Shown here: piece by piece, positions 17,255 to 24,200 of the stretch
Layout: each line of letters starts with the position of its first letter
Numbering within the stretch: position 1 is the first letter of the stretch
Translations under genes and position numbers: made by a program
The notes under the pieces: generated by a model
Seen by the model: the letters and a program-made list of their open reading frames with translations, nothing else
The model's database searches: none
What the model was told of the DNA's origin: nothing
Assembly: GCA_043775075.1 (NCBI GenBank)
Contig: JAYVSS010000364.1
Location: forward strand, 1 to 24,200
Length of the DNA: 24,200 nt
Direction of reading: 5' to 3'
Origin: JANLQX01 sp043775075
GTDB lineage: Bacteria > Actinomycetota > Acidimicrobiia > Acidimicrobiales > JANYDT01

Positions 17255-18031
17255 TTAGCGGACGAGGTAGCCGCCATCGACGCACAAAATGTGGCCGTTG
17301 ACGTAGTTTGAGGCGGCGCTAGCAAGGAACACGACAGTGCCCATAAGGTCCTCAGTTTCGCCCCAGCGATTGGCCGGAATGTGGTCGAGTACCCGCTGAT
17401 TAGTGATCGGATTGTTTCGGGTATTTTCCGTTATTGCGGTGGCGTAGTACCCCGGAGCAATGCCGTTGACCTGAATATTGTGCATTGCTAGTTCGTCGCA
17501 ATAGGCCTTCGTGAGACCGGCGATCCCGTGTTTCGTGGAGGCATACGCCGATGACAGACGGCCGCCGAGAAAGCTGAACATCGAGCAAATGTTGATGATC
17601 TTTCCGCTTCGTTGCGGCACCATGAGTTGCGCCGCTTCGTAGCTCATCTCAAACGCCGCGGTCAGGTTGACGGACACCGTGGCGTCCCATAGCGGGCGAC
17701 CGAAGTCAAGCACTTCGGCCATCGGGCAGACCCCAGCACTATTGACGAGAATGTCAACCCTGCCAAATCGATCAGCACACTGGTGGATCACCTGCTTGGG
17801 TACTCCGGGTTGGGTGATGTCTGCGACGACGAATTCGTAGCTAGCCCCAGCACCCTCAATGAGTGATTTCGTGGTTCCATCGTCATCAACGAGGCTCGGC
17901 ACCAAGATATTGGCTCCACCTTTGGCGAGGGCCAGCGCAAAGGCTTGGCCGAGGCCGGTGTTGCCGCCGGTGACGATGGCGTTCTTGCCAGCGAGACCAA
18001 AAGAACCCATCGAAAAGTCGTTGATCGTCAC
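17255..18031 (-). CDS. SDR-family dehydrogenase (KduD/gluconate-5-dehydrogenase-like)
   Basis: A 258-residue classical short-chain dehydrogenase. The cofactor motif is T21-G-G-N-T-G-L-G28, the structural NSAG is at 97-100, and the catalytic tetrad is N122, S150, Y163 and K167 (YASTK). The C-terminal pattern RWGETEDLMGTVVFLASAASNYVNGH and VDGGYLVR resembles the 2-dehydro-3-deoxygluconate 5-dehydrogenase and gluconate 5-dehydrogenase group. Members interconvert sugar acids or polyols and ketoses with NAD(H) or NADP(H). The GTG at 18031 is used (an ATG at 18010 is possible), and the ribosome binding site is weak (AGAG). It is the first gene of the kinase operon, with its promoter in the upstream 324-base gap. 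The family is confident; the exact substrate is not. Confidence 0.9.
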   Translation of the reverse strand: MTINDFSMGSFGLAGKNAIVTGGNTGLGQAFALALAKGGANILVPSLVDDDGTTKSLIEGAGASYEFVVADITQPGVPKQVIHQCADRFGRVDILVNSAGVCPMAEVLDFGRPLWDATVSVNLTAAFEMSYEAAQLMVPQRSGKIINICSMFSFLGGRLSSAYASTKHGIAGLTKAYCDELAMHNIQVNGIAPGYYATAITENTRNNPITNQRVLDHIPANRWGETEDLMGTVVFLASAASNYVNGHILCVDGGYLVR

Positions 18032-18355
18032 TGCTCTGCTCTTTTTTCCGGTCAGTTGTTAAGACAACGAAGAACCTACCCCACCGGTTCTACACAGAGC
18101 TGTAACCATTTGAGAGCTTCGGCGTCGGCGGCCAACGAACTTCGCGCGGAGGTGAATACCGACATGGTGTTTTCCGATGGTTCGTTTTAGGAGACTCCAA
18201 CGCTGACGGATCCGTTTCGTCTGACCTCGCCCCTGGCCCCGCCGCGTGATGTTCGTCGACCGCAAAGGCGTGACGGCCCGATACCCGGGTCGCCAGCCGG
18301 GCCGACCACCGTCGCCGGCCTGGCGACTCGGCGTCCCAGGGTGACCGTAGGAACC
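18032..18355. other. Intergenic region of 324 bases
   Basis: This stretch holds the presumed promoter of the SDR/kinase/oxidase operon at its left end and sequence downstream of the DUF6458-like gene at its right end. It contains no convincing reading frame of a known family, no tRNA-like fold and no long repeat. One short inverted repeat lies at 18311-18327, and a small palindrome (ACCCGGGT) is nearby. I see no riboswitch pattern. Confidence 0.5.
18311..18327 (-). terminator. Possible hairpin downstream of DUF6458-like gene
   Basis: A perfect 6-bp stem GTCGCC / GGCGAC encloses a five-base loop, 28 bases after the stop of the DUF6458-like gene. There is no T-run, so it would be a weak or factor-assisted terminator, or chance in GC-rich DNA. 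Confidence 0.3.
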
Positions 18356-18559
18356 TCAGCGGTCGTTACGGACCAGCGTTTCTCGGCGGAAACCGCCCCA
18401 GCTGGACCAGAACGCCATGCTCAACACCGCTCCAACAATGCCGACAACGAACAGAATCATGCCGACGGTTTGGAGATTTATGCCACTGGTCGTGGCGGTG
18501 ACCGCCCAGCGCAGGATTGCTCCTGCGGCGATCAGAAGAATGCTGACGGAGATACCCAT
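18356..18559 (-). CDS. DUF6458-like small membrane protein
   Basis: A 67-residue protein from the ATG at 18559 with GAAAGG upstream; the longer frame to 18634 is not used. It has two transmembrane segments, MGISVSILLIAAGAILRWAV (1-20) and TVGMILFVVGIVGAVLSMAF (about 31-50), then a WSSWGGFRRE tail. This is the pattern of DUF6458 proteins, common in actinobacteria next to unrelated genes. The function is unknown. It is a single gene on the minus strand, 145 bases downstream of the MmgE/PrpD gene. The coding call is good because of size, start site and hydrophobic pattern; the family name is from memory. Confidence 0.8.
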   Translation of the reverse strand: MGISVSILLIAAGAILRWAVTATTSGINLQTVGMILFVVGIVGAVLSMAFWSSWGGFRRETLVRNDR

Positions 18560-18704
18560 GGTTGTGCCTTTCGGTTGGTGAGTTTTCGATAGACGAGCTC
18601 CCCGCAAGGTAGTGAGAACTCGTCTGTCGTGCAAGTACCCGTACGAGCGATTTCACAAACGTGCCGCCACGAAAAACCGGCATGAGATCCGCTCCGGCCA
18701 GCCC

Positions 18705-20099
18705 TCAGAGCAACGAGAAGAGTTCGCCGACGTTGTCGAGATGATCGAGTTCATCGACGAGGGCGATGATCCGGTCAGCTCGATCGCTTCGACCAGCGAG
18801 TTCCATGTTCGCGCGGAACTTATGTAGGTGTTGGTTCCGGGAAAGCGGGCGGTCCGGGCTCCCCAACGCGGCGGTGAGAGTGCGGGTGAGGACCAAACCG
18901 TTGCGCAACTCGATGGTTACGGTTTGCGGATCTAGCGCGTTGGGATCGGGATTGTCATTGGCTTCGATCGTGACCCGTGAAGCCGCTTCGTGAAGGACTG
19001 GGTCTCGTAAGCGTTCGTCGCGGAACGTCGTCACGTCGATCGTCCCGTCGAGGATGGCCGACGGAACGAGAAAACGCCCGCACAGTCTCGCCACTCCTGC
19101 GGCCATGTCAACGTGGGGCGGCCGACCGACGAGGCTGTTGATGAGCGGGGGGACTCGGAGATGGATGGCGGCAACGTCGCCGAGAGTGAAGCCGTTCTCG
19201 CGTTGCAGCTGCAGTGTGGCGTCGATCGCTGAGTGGCTGGCCCGTCCACTGGGAAACGGTTTGTGGGAGAGCCGGGTGATCTCCCACTGCTGACCCAACC
19301 GGTCGAGCAGGGTCCCGGGATCGCCCCCGGTCTCGATGAGTGTGAACCATCCGAATTTGCCCTCCAGTATTTGCTCTGGTCCGCGATAGCCATTCACTGC
19401 GAGGTCCCAGCTGGTGATGGCTCCCCGGGCGGCAAAACCGACCTGCAATGCCAGCGCCTGCGGACCGCCCTCATGGTGCGGCTGCATGGTGCCGGACACC
19501 TGCGAATAGGCCAATCCGAGTGCGGCCACACCTACCTGCGCCAACGGTTTGTCGACGGCGATGAGCGCAGCGGTGGCGCCAAGCAAACCATTCGTTGCCG
19601 GGCGAAAGAAGCGCAATGGCGTGGTGGTCACGTCGCCGAGACCACCGGCGATGTCGACACCGATGGCCGCACCAAGAATGAGGTCGCGGCCCGAGAACCT
19701 CCGCGCGCTTATATTCGTCTCGCGTTGCATCCATGCCACCAATACGGGCGTGACCACCGTCATGGCATGGACCACGGCGGGTTCATGGACGCAATCGAAT
19801 TCGAGACAGTGAAGTTGGTGGGCATTGACCATTGCCGCGGACGGGGCAGGGAGCCGTCCGCCCGTGCCCCACACCGAGGCGTCGTCACCCGATCCCCACG
19901 AGCGAACGATCGCCGGCAGTCTTTGGCTCTCGGGAGTGAGCGAACCGACGGTGGCTACCCCGAAACTGTCAAGCAGGAACGTCTTGGCCGCCGACACGGC
20001 ATTCTGGGGGAGGTCATCGAATTGACGGTCTAGGGCGTGCCCGACGATGCCCCAGATCATGGGCTGCGGGGCTCCGGCGATGGCTGCTCCTGCGTTCAT
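18705..20099 (-). CDS. MmgE/PrpD-family protein
   Basis: A 464-residue protein of the MmgE/PrpD family, which includes 2-methylcitrate dehydratase, aconitate decarboxylase and iminodisuccinate epimerase. The N-terminal helical domain has the family stretch LLDSFGVATVGS (about 42-53) and the substrate-site region HQLHCLEFDCVHE followed by VVHAMTVVTPVLVAW (94-123). The lid domain shows ITRLSHKPFPSGRASHSAIDATLQL, a basic patch typical of carboxylate binding. No prpB/prpC neighbours occur, so 2-methylcitrate dehydratase activity is not supported. The ATG at 20099 is the first in frame, with a weak ribosome binding site. It is transcribed divergently from an amidohydrolase 131 bases away, a common pairing in catabolic clusters. 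The family is confident; the substrate is unknown. Confidence 0.9.
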   Translation of the reverse strand: MNAGAAIAGAPQPMIWGIVGHALDRQFDDLPQNAVSAAKTFLLDSFGVATVGSLTPESQRLPAIVRSWGSGDDASVWGTGGRLPAPSAAMVNAHQLHCLEFDCVHEPAVVHAMTVVTPVLVAWMQRETNISARRFSGRDLILGAAIGVDIAGGLGDVTTTPLRFFRPATNGLLGATAALIAVDKPLAQVGVAALGLAYSQVSGTMQPHHEGGPQALALQVGFAARGAITSWDLAVNGYRGPEQILEGKFGWFTLIETGGDPGTLLDRLGQQWEITRLSHKPFPSGRASHSAIDATLQLQRENGFTLGDVAAIHLRVPPLINSLVGRPPHVDMAAGVARLCGRFLVPSAILDGTIDVTTFRDERLRDPVLHEAASRVTIEANDNPDPNALDPQTVTIELRNGLVLTRTLTAALGSPDRPLSRNQHLHKFRANMELAGRSDRADRIIALVDELDHLDNVGELFSLL

Positions 20100-20230
20100 G
20101 GGCGGTCACCCTACGACGCCCGCAGCTCGATTCACGCAGTCGCGCCACCCTTGGCGGTGGGGCCCGCATCGCGTCCAGGGCACTCAGCTGTAGGGTCGAC
20201 GGACGCCGCAACCCCGGGGAGAACCACGCC
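20100..20230. promoter_or_regulatory. Divergent promoter region of MmgE/PrpD and amidohydrolase
   Basis: The 131 bases between the two divergent starts must hold both promoters. An inverted repeat CGCCA-CCCT-TGGCG lies at 20143-20156, overlapping CCACC/GGTGG at 20145-20160, and could be an operator. No clear -35/-10 pair was found. Confidence 0.35.
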
Positions 20231-21265
20231 ATGACCGATCCACCACCCGGCAGCGAGGAATGGCTCTCGTCGGTCGACGAGCCGGTGCTTGAGCCCGACC
20301 TTCCAATCGTTGATCCTCACCATCACCTCTGGCCCGTTGGCGGCCAGGGTGGGTTTCCGTACGGGATGGATGACCTGCACGGCGACGTTGGGTCGGGTCA
20401 CCGAATCGAGCAAACCGTGTTCATGGAATGCCGCGCCGGGTATGCGCTCGACGTTGCGGCGGAGTTTGCCCCCGTTGGTGAAACACGTTTCGTGGCGAAC
20501 GCCGCGAGGAACGATCCGAGCGGACTCATCTCTGGGATCGTCGCCCACGCAGACCTTCGGTTACCGAATCTCGACGCCGTTCTCGACGCGCACGAGGCGG
20601 TATCCGAAGGTCTTTTGCGGGGGATCCGCGACGCGCTTTCCCGGGCTGAGTTTCCCGAGGTCCACATGATTGCCGGGCGGGCGCCGGAGGCCCTTTCTCG
20701 TGACGAGTCATTTCTTCGCGGGGTGCGTCGTCTCGGCGAACGTGGGCTCACCTACGACACGTGGCACTACCACTACCAAAACCGCGAGTTCGTCGAGCTG
20801 GCCCGGGCGGTTCCCGAAACGACGATGGTGCTCGATCACTTCGGCACGCCGCTTGGCGTTGGCCCGTATGCCGCGCACGGCGAATCCATCTTTGAACAGT
20901 GGCGGTCCGACATCACAGAGATGGCGAAGTGCGAGAACGTTGTCGTGAAGCTCGGCGGACTGGCCATGCCCGACAACGGCTTCGGCTGGCACGCGGCAAC
21001 GCGGCCGCCGACCTCGGACGAGTTTGTTGCGGCGCAAGCCCGGTACTACCGACACACCATCGAAGCATTCGGTCCCCAGCGGGCCATGTTCGAGTCGAAT
21101 TTTCCGGTCGACCGTATGTCGTTGTCCTACCGAGTCCTGTGGAATGCGTTCAAGAAACTCACTGCCGGCTTCTCCGCGTCAGAAAGAACAGCAATGTTCT
21201 CAGGCACCGCGCGTCGCGTCTATCGCTTGCCGTCACCTGGACTGGAACGCGTTGAGCAGGACTGA
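20231..21265 (+). CDS. Amidohydrolase-family (amidohydrolase 2) hydrolase
   Basis: A 344-residue TIM-barrel metal hydrolase of the amidohydrolase-2 family, related to 2-pyrone-4,6-dicarboxylate lactonase and other lactonases and decarboxylases. Visible metal and catalytic residues are D28-P-H30-H31-H32 on strand 1, H179/H181 in DTWHYHYQN, H203 in LDHFGTP, and D294 in FESNFPVDRMS near the C terminus. The ATG at 20231 has GGGGAGA eight bases upstream, a strong ribosome binding site. The protein is cytoplasmic. The PrpD-family gene runs divergently, suggesting both act on the same carboxylate or lactone. The 3' end overlaps an opposing small reading frame by 46 bases. The family is confident; the substrate is not. 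Confidence 0.9.
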   Translation: MTDPPPGSEEWLSSVDEPVLEPDLPIVDPHHHLWPVGGQGGFPYGMDDLHGDVGSGHRIEQTVFMECRAGYALDVAAEFAPVGETRFVANAARNDPSGLISGIVAHADLRLPNLDAVLDAHEAVSEGLLRGIRDALSRAEFPEVHMIAGRAPEALSRDESFLRGVRRLGERGLTYDTWHYHYQNREFVELARAVPETTMVLDHFGTPLGVGPYAAHGESIFEQWRSDITEMAKCENVVVKLGGLAMPDNGFGWHAATRPPTSDEFVAAQARYYRHTIEAFGPQRAMFESNFPVDRMSLSYRVLWNAFKKLTAGFSASERTAMFSGTARRVYRLPSPGLERVEQD

Positions 21266-21631
21266 AACGCCCCCCAGCCGATCGGCTCCTCGGCGATGCG
21301 ACTCATGCACGTCTTTTCCGGTATCAGTGATTTTTCGCAGTCTGGATTGAGCGGAGCTGCGTGGGTCACCAGACCCTTCCAGGTGGCGTCAGTTGCGACA
21401 ACGATTTTGCCGGTCGTGGTGTCGGTGATCGGCACGATGAATCCGCTGTCGGCCCACACTTCAGCTTTGAATGGGCGCGTACCTCGTGCCGCCTCAACGA
21501 GGGGCGTAGAGACCGTTGTCGACGGGGTTTCGCCGCTGACGATAGTGAGCGTGGGCATCATCGGCTTGGGTGCCGATTTTGAGGCTGATTTCGCGAGTGA
21601 AGGGAATGATTTTGCGGATGTTGGCAGTCAT
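21220..21631 (-). pseudogene. Small unknown reading frame, probably frameshifted
   Basis: After the YHYH gene an ATG at 21631 with GAGGA 7 bases upstream opens a frame (MTANIRKIIPFTREISLKIG) that stops after about 45 codons. A second frame, offset by one base, runs from about 21561 to 21220 with protein-like content (PFKAEVWADSGFIVPITDTT, VVATDATWKGLVTHAAPLNP) but has no ribosome binding site of its own. Joined by one base change around 21560-21590 they would give about 136 residues. I do not recognise the family. A real frameshift, a sequencing error, or two separate ORFs are all possible. The 3' end overlaps the convergent amidohydrolase gene by 46 bases. It would be the last gene of the multicopper oxidase operon. 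Confidence 0.45.
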
Positions 21632-21652
21632 GTCGATTCCTCGGTTTCGCGG

Positions 21653-22822
21653 TTACGCGCGAGGGAACGTTTCGGACCGGGTTGTTCCGTTTGGGGCAAC
21701 GTAGATGAAGGTAGCGGTCGTCCCGGCGAGGGCGTAGTCCACCCGGTAGGTCTCGCCGTTGAGCTTGTAGCTCAGCGAATAGGCGTTGCTGCCAGCTTTC
21801 GCGAACGCTGTGATCTGCGCGCCGCGAAGTGGTTCGCCGGCCGGGCGGAAGGGACGAAGCACAGGTTGCGGGTCAACCTGATCGCCGACGACGCTGACCT
21901 TGCCCCGCATGCCCCCGTTGACGTAGGGGAAGGTGAGAGTGGCGTGATAGTGGTAACCCAGGGTTCCATGCGTGTGGCCGTTGTAGGCGTCGAGACCGGA
22001 AACGGCAGATCCATCAGGTTCGGTGAGGCCGTAGATGACGAAGCCATCGAGAGCGTAAGCAATCGGCGTGGCCGCGGTTCCGGCCTTCTGGAGGTGAAGA
22101 GGGGCCATGTGATAGTGATAGTCATCGGCGCGGCCGCAATGGCCTCCCCAGGTATCGAGCTCGCCGGAGAGAAAGGCGTCATCGCCTCGGTTATTGAGGG
22201 CATTGAAGATGGGCACTCCGTTAATAGCCAGCGCAATTGCCCCACGAAAGAGGGCAGTTTTGCCACTTACCGGCGAATCGCTGAGTACACCCTGCAGAGG
22301 AATATGCCATGAGTTAGTGCCCGTATACGGCTGAGGAAAGGGGAACTGTTGCTGCCAGCTGGTGATTCCCACCATCATCTGGTGCTCTGGCAGGCCCGTC
22401 GATTCGACCTGCAACCCGGTTGTCGCGCGGGTGGCTTTGACGGTATTGGGGAACAACGACCACGGGTCAGCTGCGTTAGCTGTGGTCGCGGGTGCGGTGC
22501 CGGTACCGGTGCTGGGCGGCGTGGTGCCGGCGATCGTTGTGGACGCCGGGACAACGGTTGAGGGGGGCGAGGACCCCTTCTTCGATGTCGGCTTACGAGT
22601 GCCGGTCCCAGCCCGCTTTTTGACGGCGGCGGCCGCACCGTCGAAGGCGGATAGGCCGGTGGTGGCAAAAACACCAGCGGTGAGGAAGTAGAGAAGATGT
22701 CGGCGGCTCAGCTCGACATCATCCACCGGTGGACCGAGGTGATGGCCGTCGTGATTGTGGTCAAGCGGTTCGTGGCCATGACTGTGGGGGTGGTCGTGTC
22801 GGTGATTGGGCGAAATCGTCAT
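21653..22822 (-). CDS. YHYH-domain secreted protein with His-rich N terminus
   Basis: A 389-residue protein carrying the YHYH domain (Pfam YHYH), named for its repeated Tyr-His-Tyr-His motif. Two copies are visible, Y235-H-Y-H in CGRADDYHYH and Y290-H-Y-H in GTLGYHYH, with GHTHG just before the second. The N terminus has ten His in the first 28 residues, then a Tat-like signal SRRHLLYFLTAGVFATTG (39-56). A Thr/Ser/Pro-rich linker (about 75-118) follows, then the domain. The protein is probably exported folded by Tat. The domain's role is unknown; the Tyr/His sets suggest metal binding. The ATG at 22822 has AAGGAA about 8 bases upstream. It follows the PEBP-like gene by 33 bases and precedes the small ORF by about 20, so co-transcription with the multicopper oxidase is likely. 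Confidence 0.88.
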   Translation of the reverse strand: MTISPNHRHDHPHSHGHEPLDHNHDGHHLGPPVDDVELSRRHLLYFLTAGVFATTGLSAFDGAAAAVKKRAGTGTRKPTSKKGSSPPSTVVPASTTIAGTTPPSTGTGTAPATTANAADPWSLFPNTVKATRATTGLQVESTGLPEHQMMVGITSWQQQFPFPQPYTGTNSWHIPLQGVLSDSPVSGKTALFRGAIALAINGVPIFNALNNRGDDAFLSGELDTWGGHCGRADDYHYHMAPLHLQKAGTAATPIAYALDGFVIYGLTEPDGSAVSGLDAYNGHTHGTLGYHYHATLTFPYVNGGMRGKVSVVGDQVDPQPVLRPFRPAGEPLRGAQITAFAKAGSNAYSLSYKLNGETYRVDYALAGTTATFIYVAPNGTTRSETFPRA

Positions 22823-22855
22823 TGGGGGTTCCTTGGTGGGTTTCGGAGGGGGTGG

Positions 22856-23626
22856 CTACGGTGCGTTGGTGGGGGTCGGTGCGGGGGTGCTGGCCTTGGT
22901 CGATGGTGGTCCGTCAGTAGTCGTGCCAGGGCGGCTGTACGTCACGGCGAGCGTGGCGGTTCCGAGCGTGGTGCTAGCGATCGCGTCGAGGAGTACCTGG
23001 CGGCTCACGGCAGTACCGAACACGAACGCTGGTGACTTCGAGAGCGCGTACACGGTAAATGTGTAAGTCTTCGCGCCGGGTCCCTTCGAACATGGCGGGG
23101 CATAGGCGTTTCGCTCGTTCACGCTGTTGGTGCCGAGCGTCCCGAGCATTCCGGTCAGGCTGGCACCTTGTTCGATGTGCGTGACGGACGGATCAATGCC
23201 GTAGATCACCCAGTACCAGTGCACGTCGCCCGGGCCCGGCACGTGGTGCATCACGACGGCATAACTGGTCGTGCCGGAAGGCGCCCCGGACCAATCGAGT
23301 GACGGAGCCGTTGACGCCCCGTCGCAGGTGAACTGCGTCGGATAGGCGCCGCCTGCTGTCATTGTTGAGCTGGTCAGGGAAAACCCGGTGATGCTCGCGG
23401 CCATACGGGTCGTCGGCGGGACGCCTGTGGTGGGCACTCCCGTCGATGATGACGCGACGGTCGAAGTTGGCCTTCCCGCGGTCGGTTTCGTGGTCGGTCG
23501 CCGCACGGATCGCTTGGTTGCGGGCTTCGTGGCTGCACTCACTGCGGTGCTTGAAGGGAACGATGATGCGACGGCAATTGCTGCGAGAAAGACGGCGGCA
23601 AGGCCGCTGCGGATGGTGGAATTCAT
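22856..23626 (-). CDS. PEBP / YbhB-family secreted protein
   Basis: A 256-residue protein: signal peptide (about 1-31), basic Thr/Pro/Ser-rich linker (about 32-78), then a phosphatidylethanolamine-binding-protein domain of the bacterial YbhB/YbcL type (about 79-245). Its hallmarks are FTCDGASTAPSLDWSGAP (ligand-site strand), YAVVMHHVPGPGDVHWYWVIYGI (the HW pair near 136-137) and the segment around YAPPCSKGPGAKTYTFTVYAL. Such proteins bind anionic ligands, but a bacterial role is mostly unknown. The ATG at 23626 has AAGGAG eight bases upstream. It lies 27 bases downstream of the multicopper oxidase and 33 upstream of the YHYH gene. The linker resembles the Thr-rich linkers elsewhere in the window. 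The family is confident; the role in this operon is inferred from position only. Confidence 0.9.
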   Translation of the reverse strand: MNSTIRSGLAAVFLAAIAVASSFPSSTAVSAATKPATKRSVRRPTTKPTAGRPTSTVASSSTGVPTTGVPPTTRMAASITGFSLTSSTMTAGGAYPTQFTCDGASTAPSLDWSGAPSGTTSYAVVMHHVPGPGDVHWYWVIYGIDPSVTHIEQGASLTGMLGTLGTNSVNERNAYAPPCSKGPGAKTYTFTVYALSKSPAFVFGTAVSRQVLLDAIASTTLGTATLAVTYSRPGTTTDGPPSTKASTPAPTPTNAP

Positions 23627-23653
23627 TGGTCGATCTCCTTGAGGTAGCGGTGT

Positions 23654-24199
23654 TTACGCGACGACAAGGAACTGGCCCATGAGGCCTTCGTCTTCGTGGT
23701 TGGACATGTGGCAGTGGTACATATACGGATTCGTGATGCTGGCGAAATCGTCGAATTTTGCGACAAAACTGACCGACTCATTTCGTTGAATAAAAAACGT
23801 GTCCTTCCACCCCTGTTCATGGGCAGCCACGGGTCCGGACGATCGCGAGACCATCGAGAACTGGACGTCGTGAAGGTGGAAGGAGTGCCCGAAGGTCGGT
23901 CCGTTCTGCACGGTCCACTTCTCGACGGTGTTGAGCTTCACCGTCTGATTCACGGTGCCCATCGCGTAGCCAGCGTTGTCGAACGAGAATGATGTACCGG
24001 GACCGCGGTCAGTAATGGCAATCGCTCGAGATGCGGTGGCGTCGCCGGCCTTCAAGTACGTGTGTGCCGCGAGCTTCGCGGGAAGCGACGTCACTGCGTT
24101 CGCCGTCGCGGCAATCACATTGATCCGGAGGACGGTGAACGTGACGTTGTTCAGAAGACTTCCGAAAGGACCGCGGTTCTGGGCCTCGCCCCCCGGAAA
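23654..24199 (-). CDS. Multicopper oxidase, C-terminal part (runs off right edge)
   Basis: Only the C-terminal 180 or so residues are in the window; the frame is open to the right edge (FPGGEAQNRGPFGSLLNNV just inside), so the GTG at 24118 is not the start. The type 1 and trinuclear copper ligands typical of cupredoxin domain 3 are seen: GHSFHLHDVQF and YMYHCHMSNHEDEGLMGQF near the C terminus, containing the HCH-xxx-H-xxxx-M pattern with an axial Met. The protein belongs to the multicopper oxidase superfamily (laccase, CueO and bilirubin oxidase type) and is probably secreted. The following genes are PEBP-like (27-base gap) and YHYH, so it is the first visible gene of an export-type operon. 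The family is certain; the exact subfamily and substrate cannot be told without the N-terminal part. Confidence 0.93.
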   Translation of the reverse strand, partial: FPGGEAQNRGPFGSLLNNVTFTVLRINVIAATANAVTSLPAKLAAHTYLKAGDATASRAIAITDRGPGTSFSFDNAGYAMGTVNQTVKLNTVEKWTVQNGPTFGHSFHLHDVQFSMVSRSSGPVAAHEQGWKDTFFIQRNESVSFVAKFDDFASITNPYMYHCHMSNHEDEGLMGQFLVVA

Positions 24200-24200
24200 T

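Noticed and set aside
19233..20033. 266-residue plus-strand frame opposite the MmgE/PrpD gene
   Set aside because: It is a shadow with no family pattern; the minus-strand protein is full length and conserved in pattern.
21296..22312. 338-residue plus-strand frame opposite the YHYH gene
   Set aside because: It has no recognisable domain and the opposite strand has the YHYH motifs and Tat signal.

Overview
The window looks like chromosomal DNA from a free-living, high-GC actinomycete, most likely a member of the Acidimicrobiia (Ilumatobacter-like). This is inferred from a mycothiol-dependent isomerase-family protein, a class F-type sortase, a DUF6458-type membrane protein, many GTG/TTG starts with GGAG-type ribosome binding sites, and secreted proteins with Thr-rich (TTT / STT) linkers. 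I see no phage, transposase, integrase, CRISPR array, tRNA or rRNA.

Layout. (1) 2-988 (+): 3' part of a right-handed beta-helix protein, cut by the left edge. (2) 1066-7052 (-): a serine beta-lactamase-family hydrolase, a maleylpyruvate-isomerase-like DinB-fold protein, then a tightly coupled glycan operon read GT4 glycosyltransferase -> (alpha/alpha) toroid-type protein -> GH130 phosphorylase, with 4-bp stop/start overlaps. (3) 7142-9519 (-): a coupled trio of a phytanoyl-CoA dioxygenase-like protein, a 91-residue protein of unknown function whose GTG start overlaps the preceding stop, and an enolase-superfamily OSBS/N-acylamino-acid-racemase-like protein. (4) 9706-12907: a membrane-anchored Thr-repeat protein (+), msrB (-), a sortase with a long STT-repeat tail (-), and just upstream of the sortase a small LPXTG-like surface protein (-). 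(5) 13124-14305 (+): a graveyard with a frameshifted, internally deleted cyclase-family pseudogene and a fragment of an ABC-F ATPase. (6) 14295-18031 (-): an SDR dehydrogenase -> FGGY kinase -> FAD-linked oxidase operon, probably for a sugar or polyol. (7) 18356-18559 (-): DUF6458-like membrane protein. (8) 18705-21265: a MmgE/PrpD protein (-) divergent from an amidohydrolase (+). (9) 21220-24199 (-): an export module of multicopper oxidase (cut by the right edge), PEBP/YbhB-like protein, YHYH-domain protein with a His-rich N terminus, and a small probably frameshifted ORF.

How the genes may work together. The GT4/toroid/GH130 set is likely to make or turn over an oligosaccharide, perhaps mannose-containing. 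The SDR/FGGY/FAD set resembles an oxidise-phosphorylate-oxidise route for a polyol or sugar acid. The sortase and its small neighbour form a surface-display pair. The multicopper oxidase/YHYH/PEBP set acts outside the membrane and may be linked to copper. The strongest candidates for undescribed biology are the three-gene glycan operon, the sortase with a mucin-like tail beside an atypical substrate, the coupled dioxygenase/91-aa/enolase trio, and the copper-type secreted module. All functional statements rest on motif recognition, without searches.
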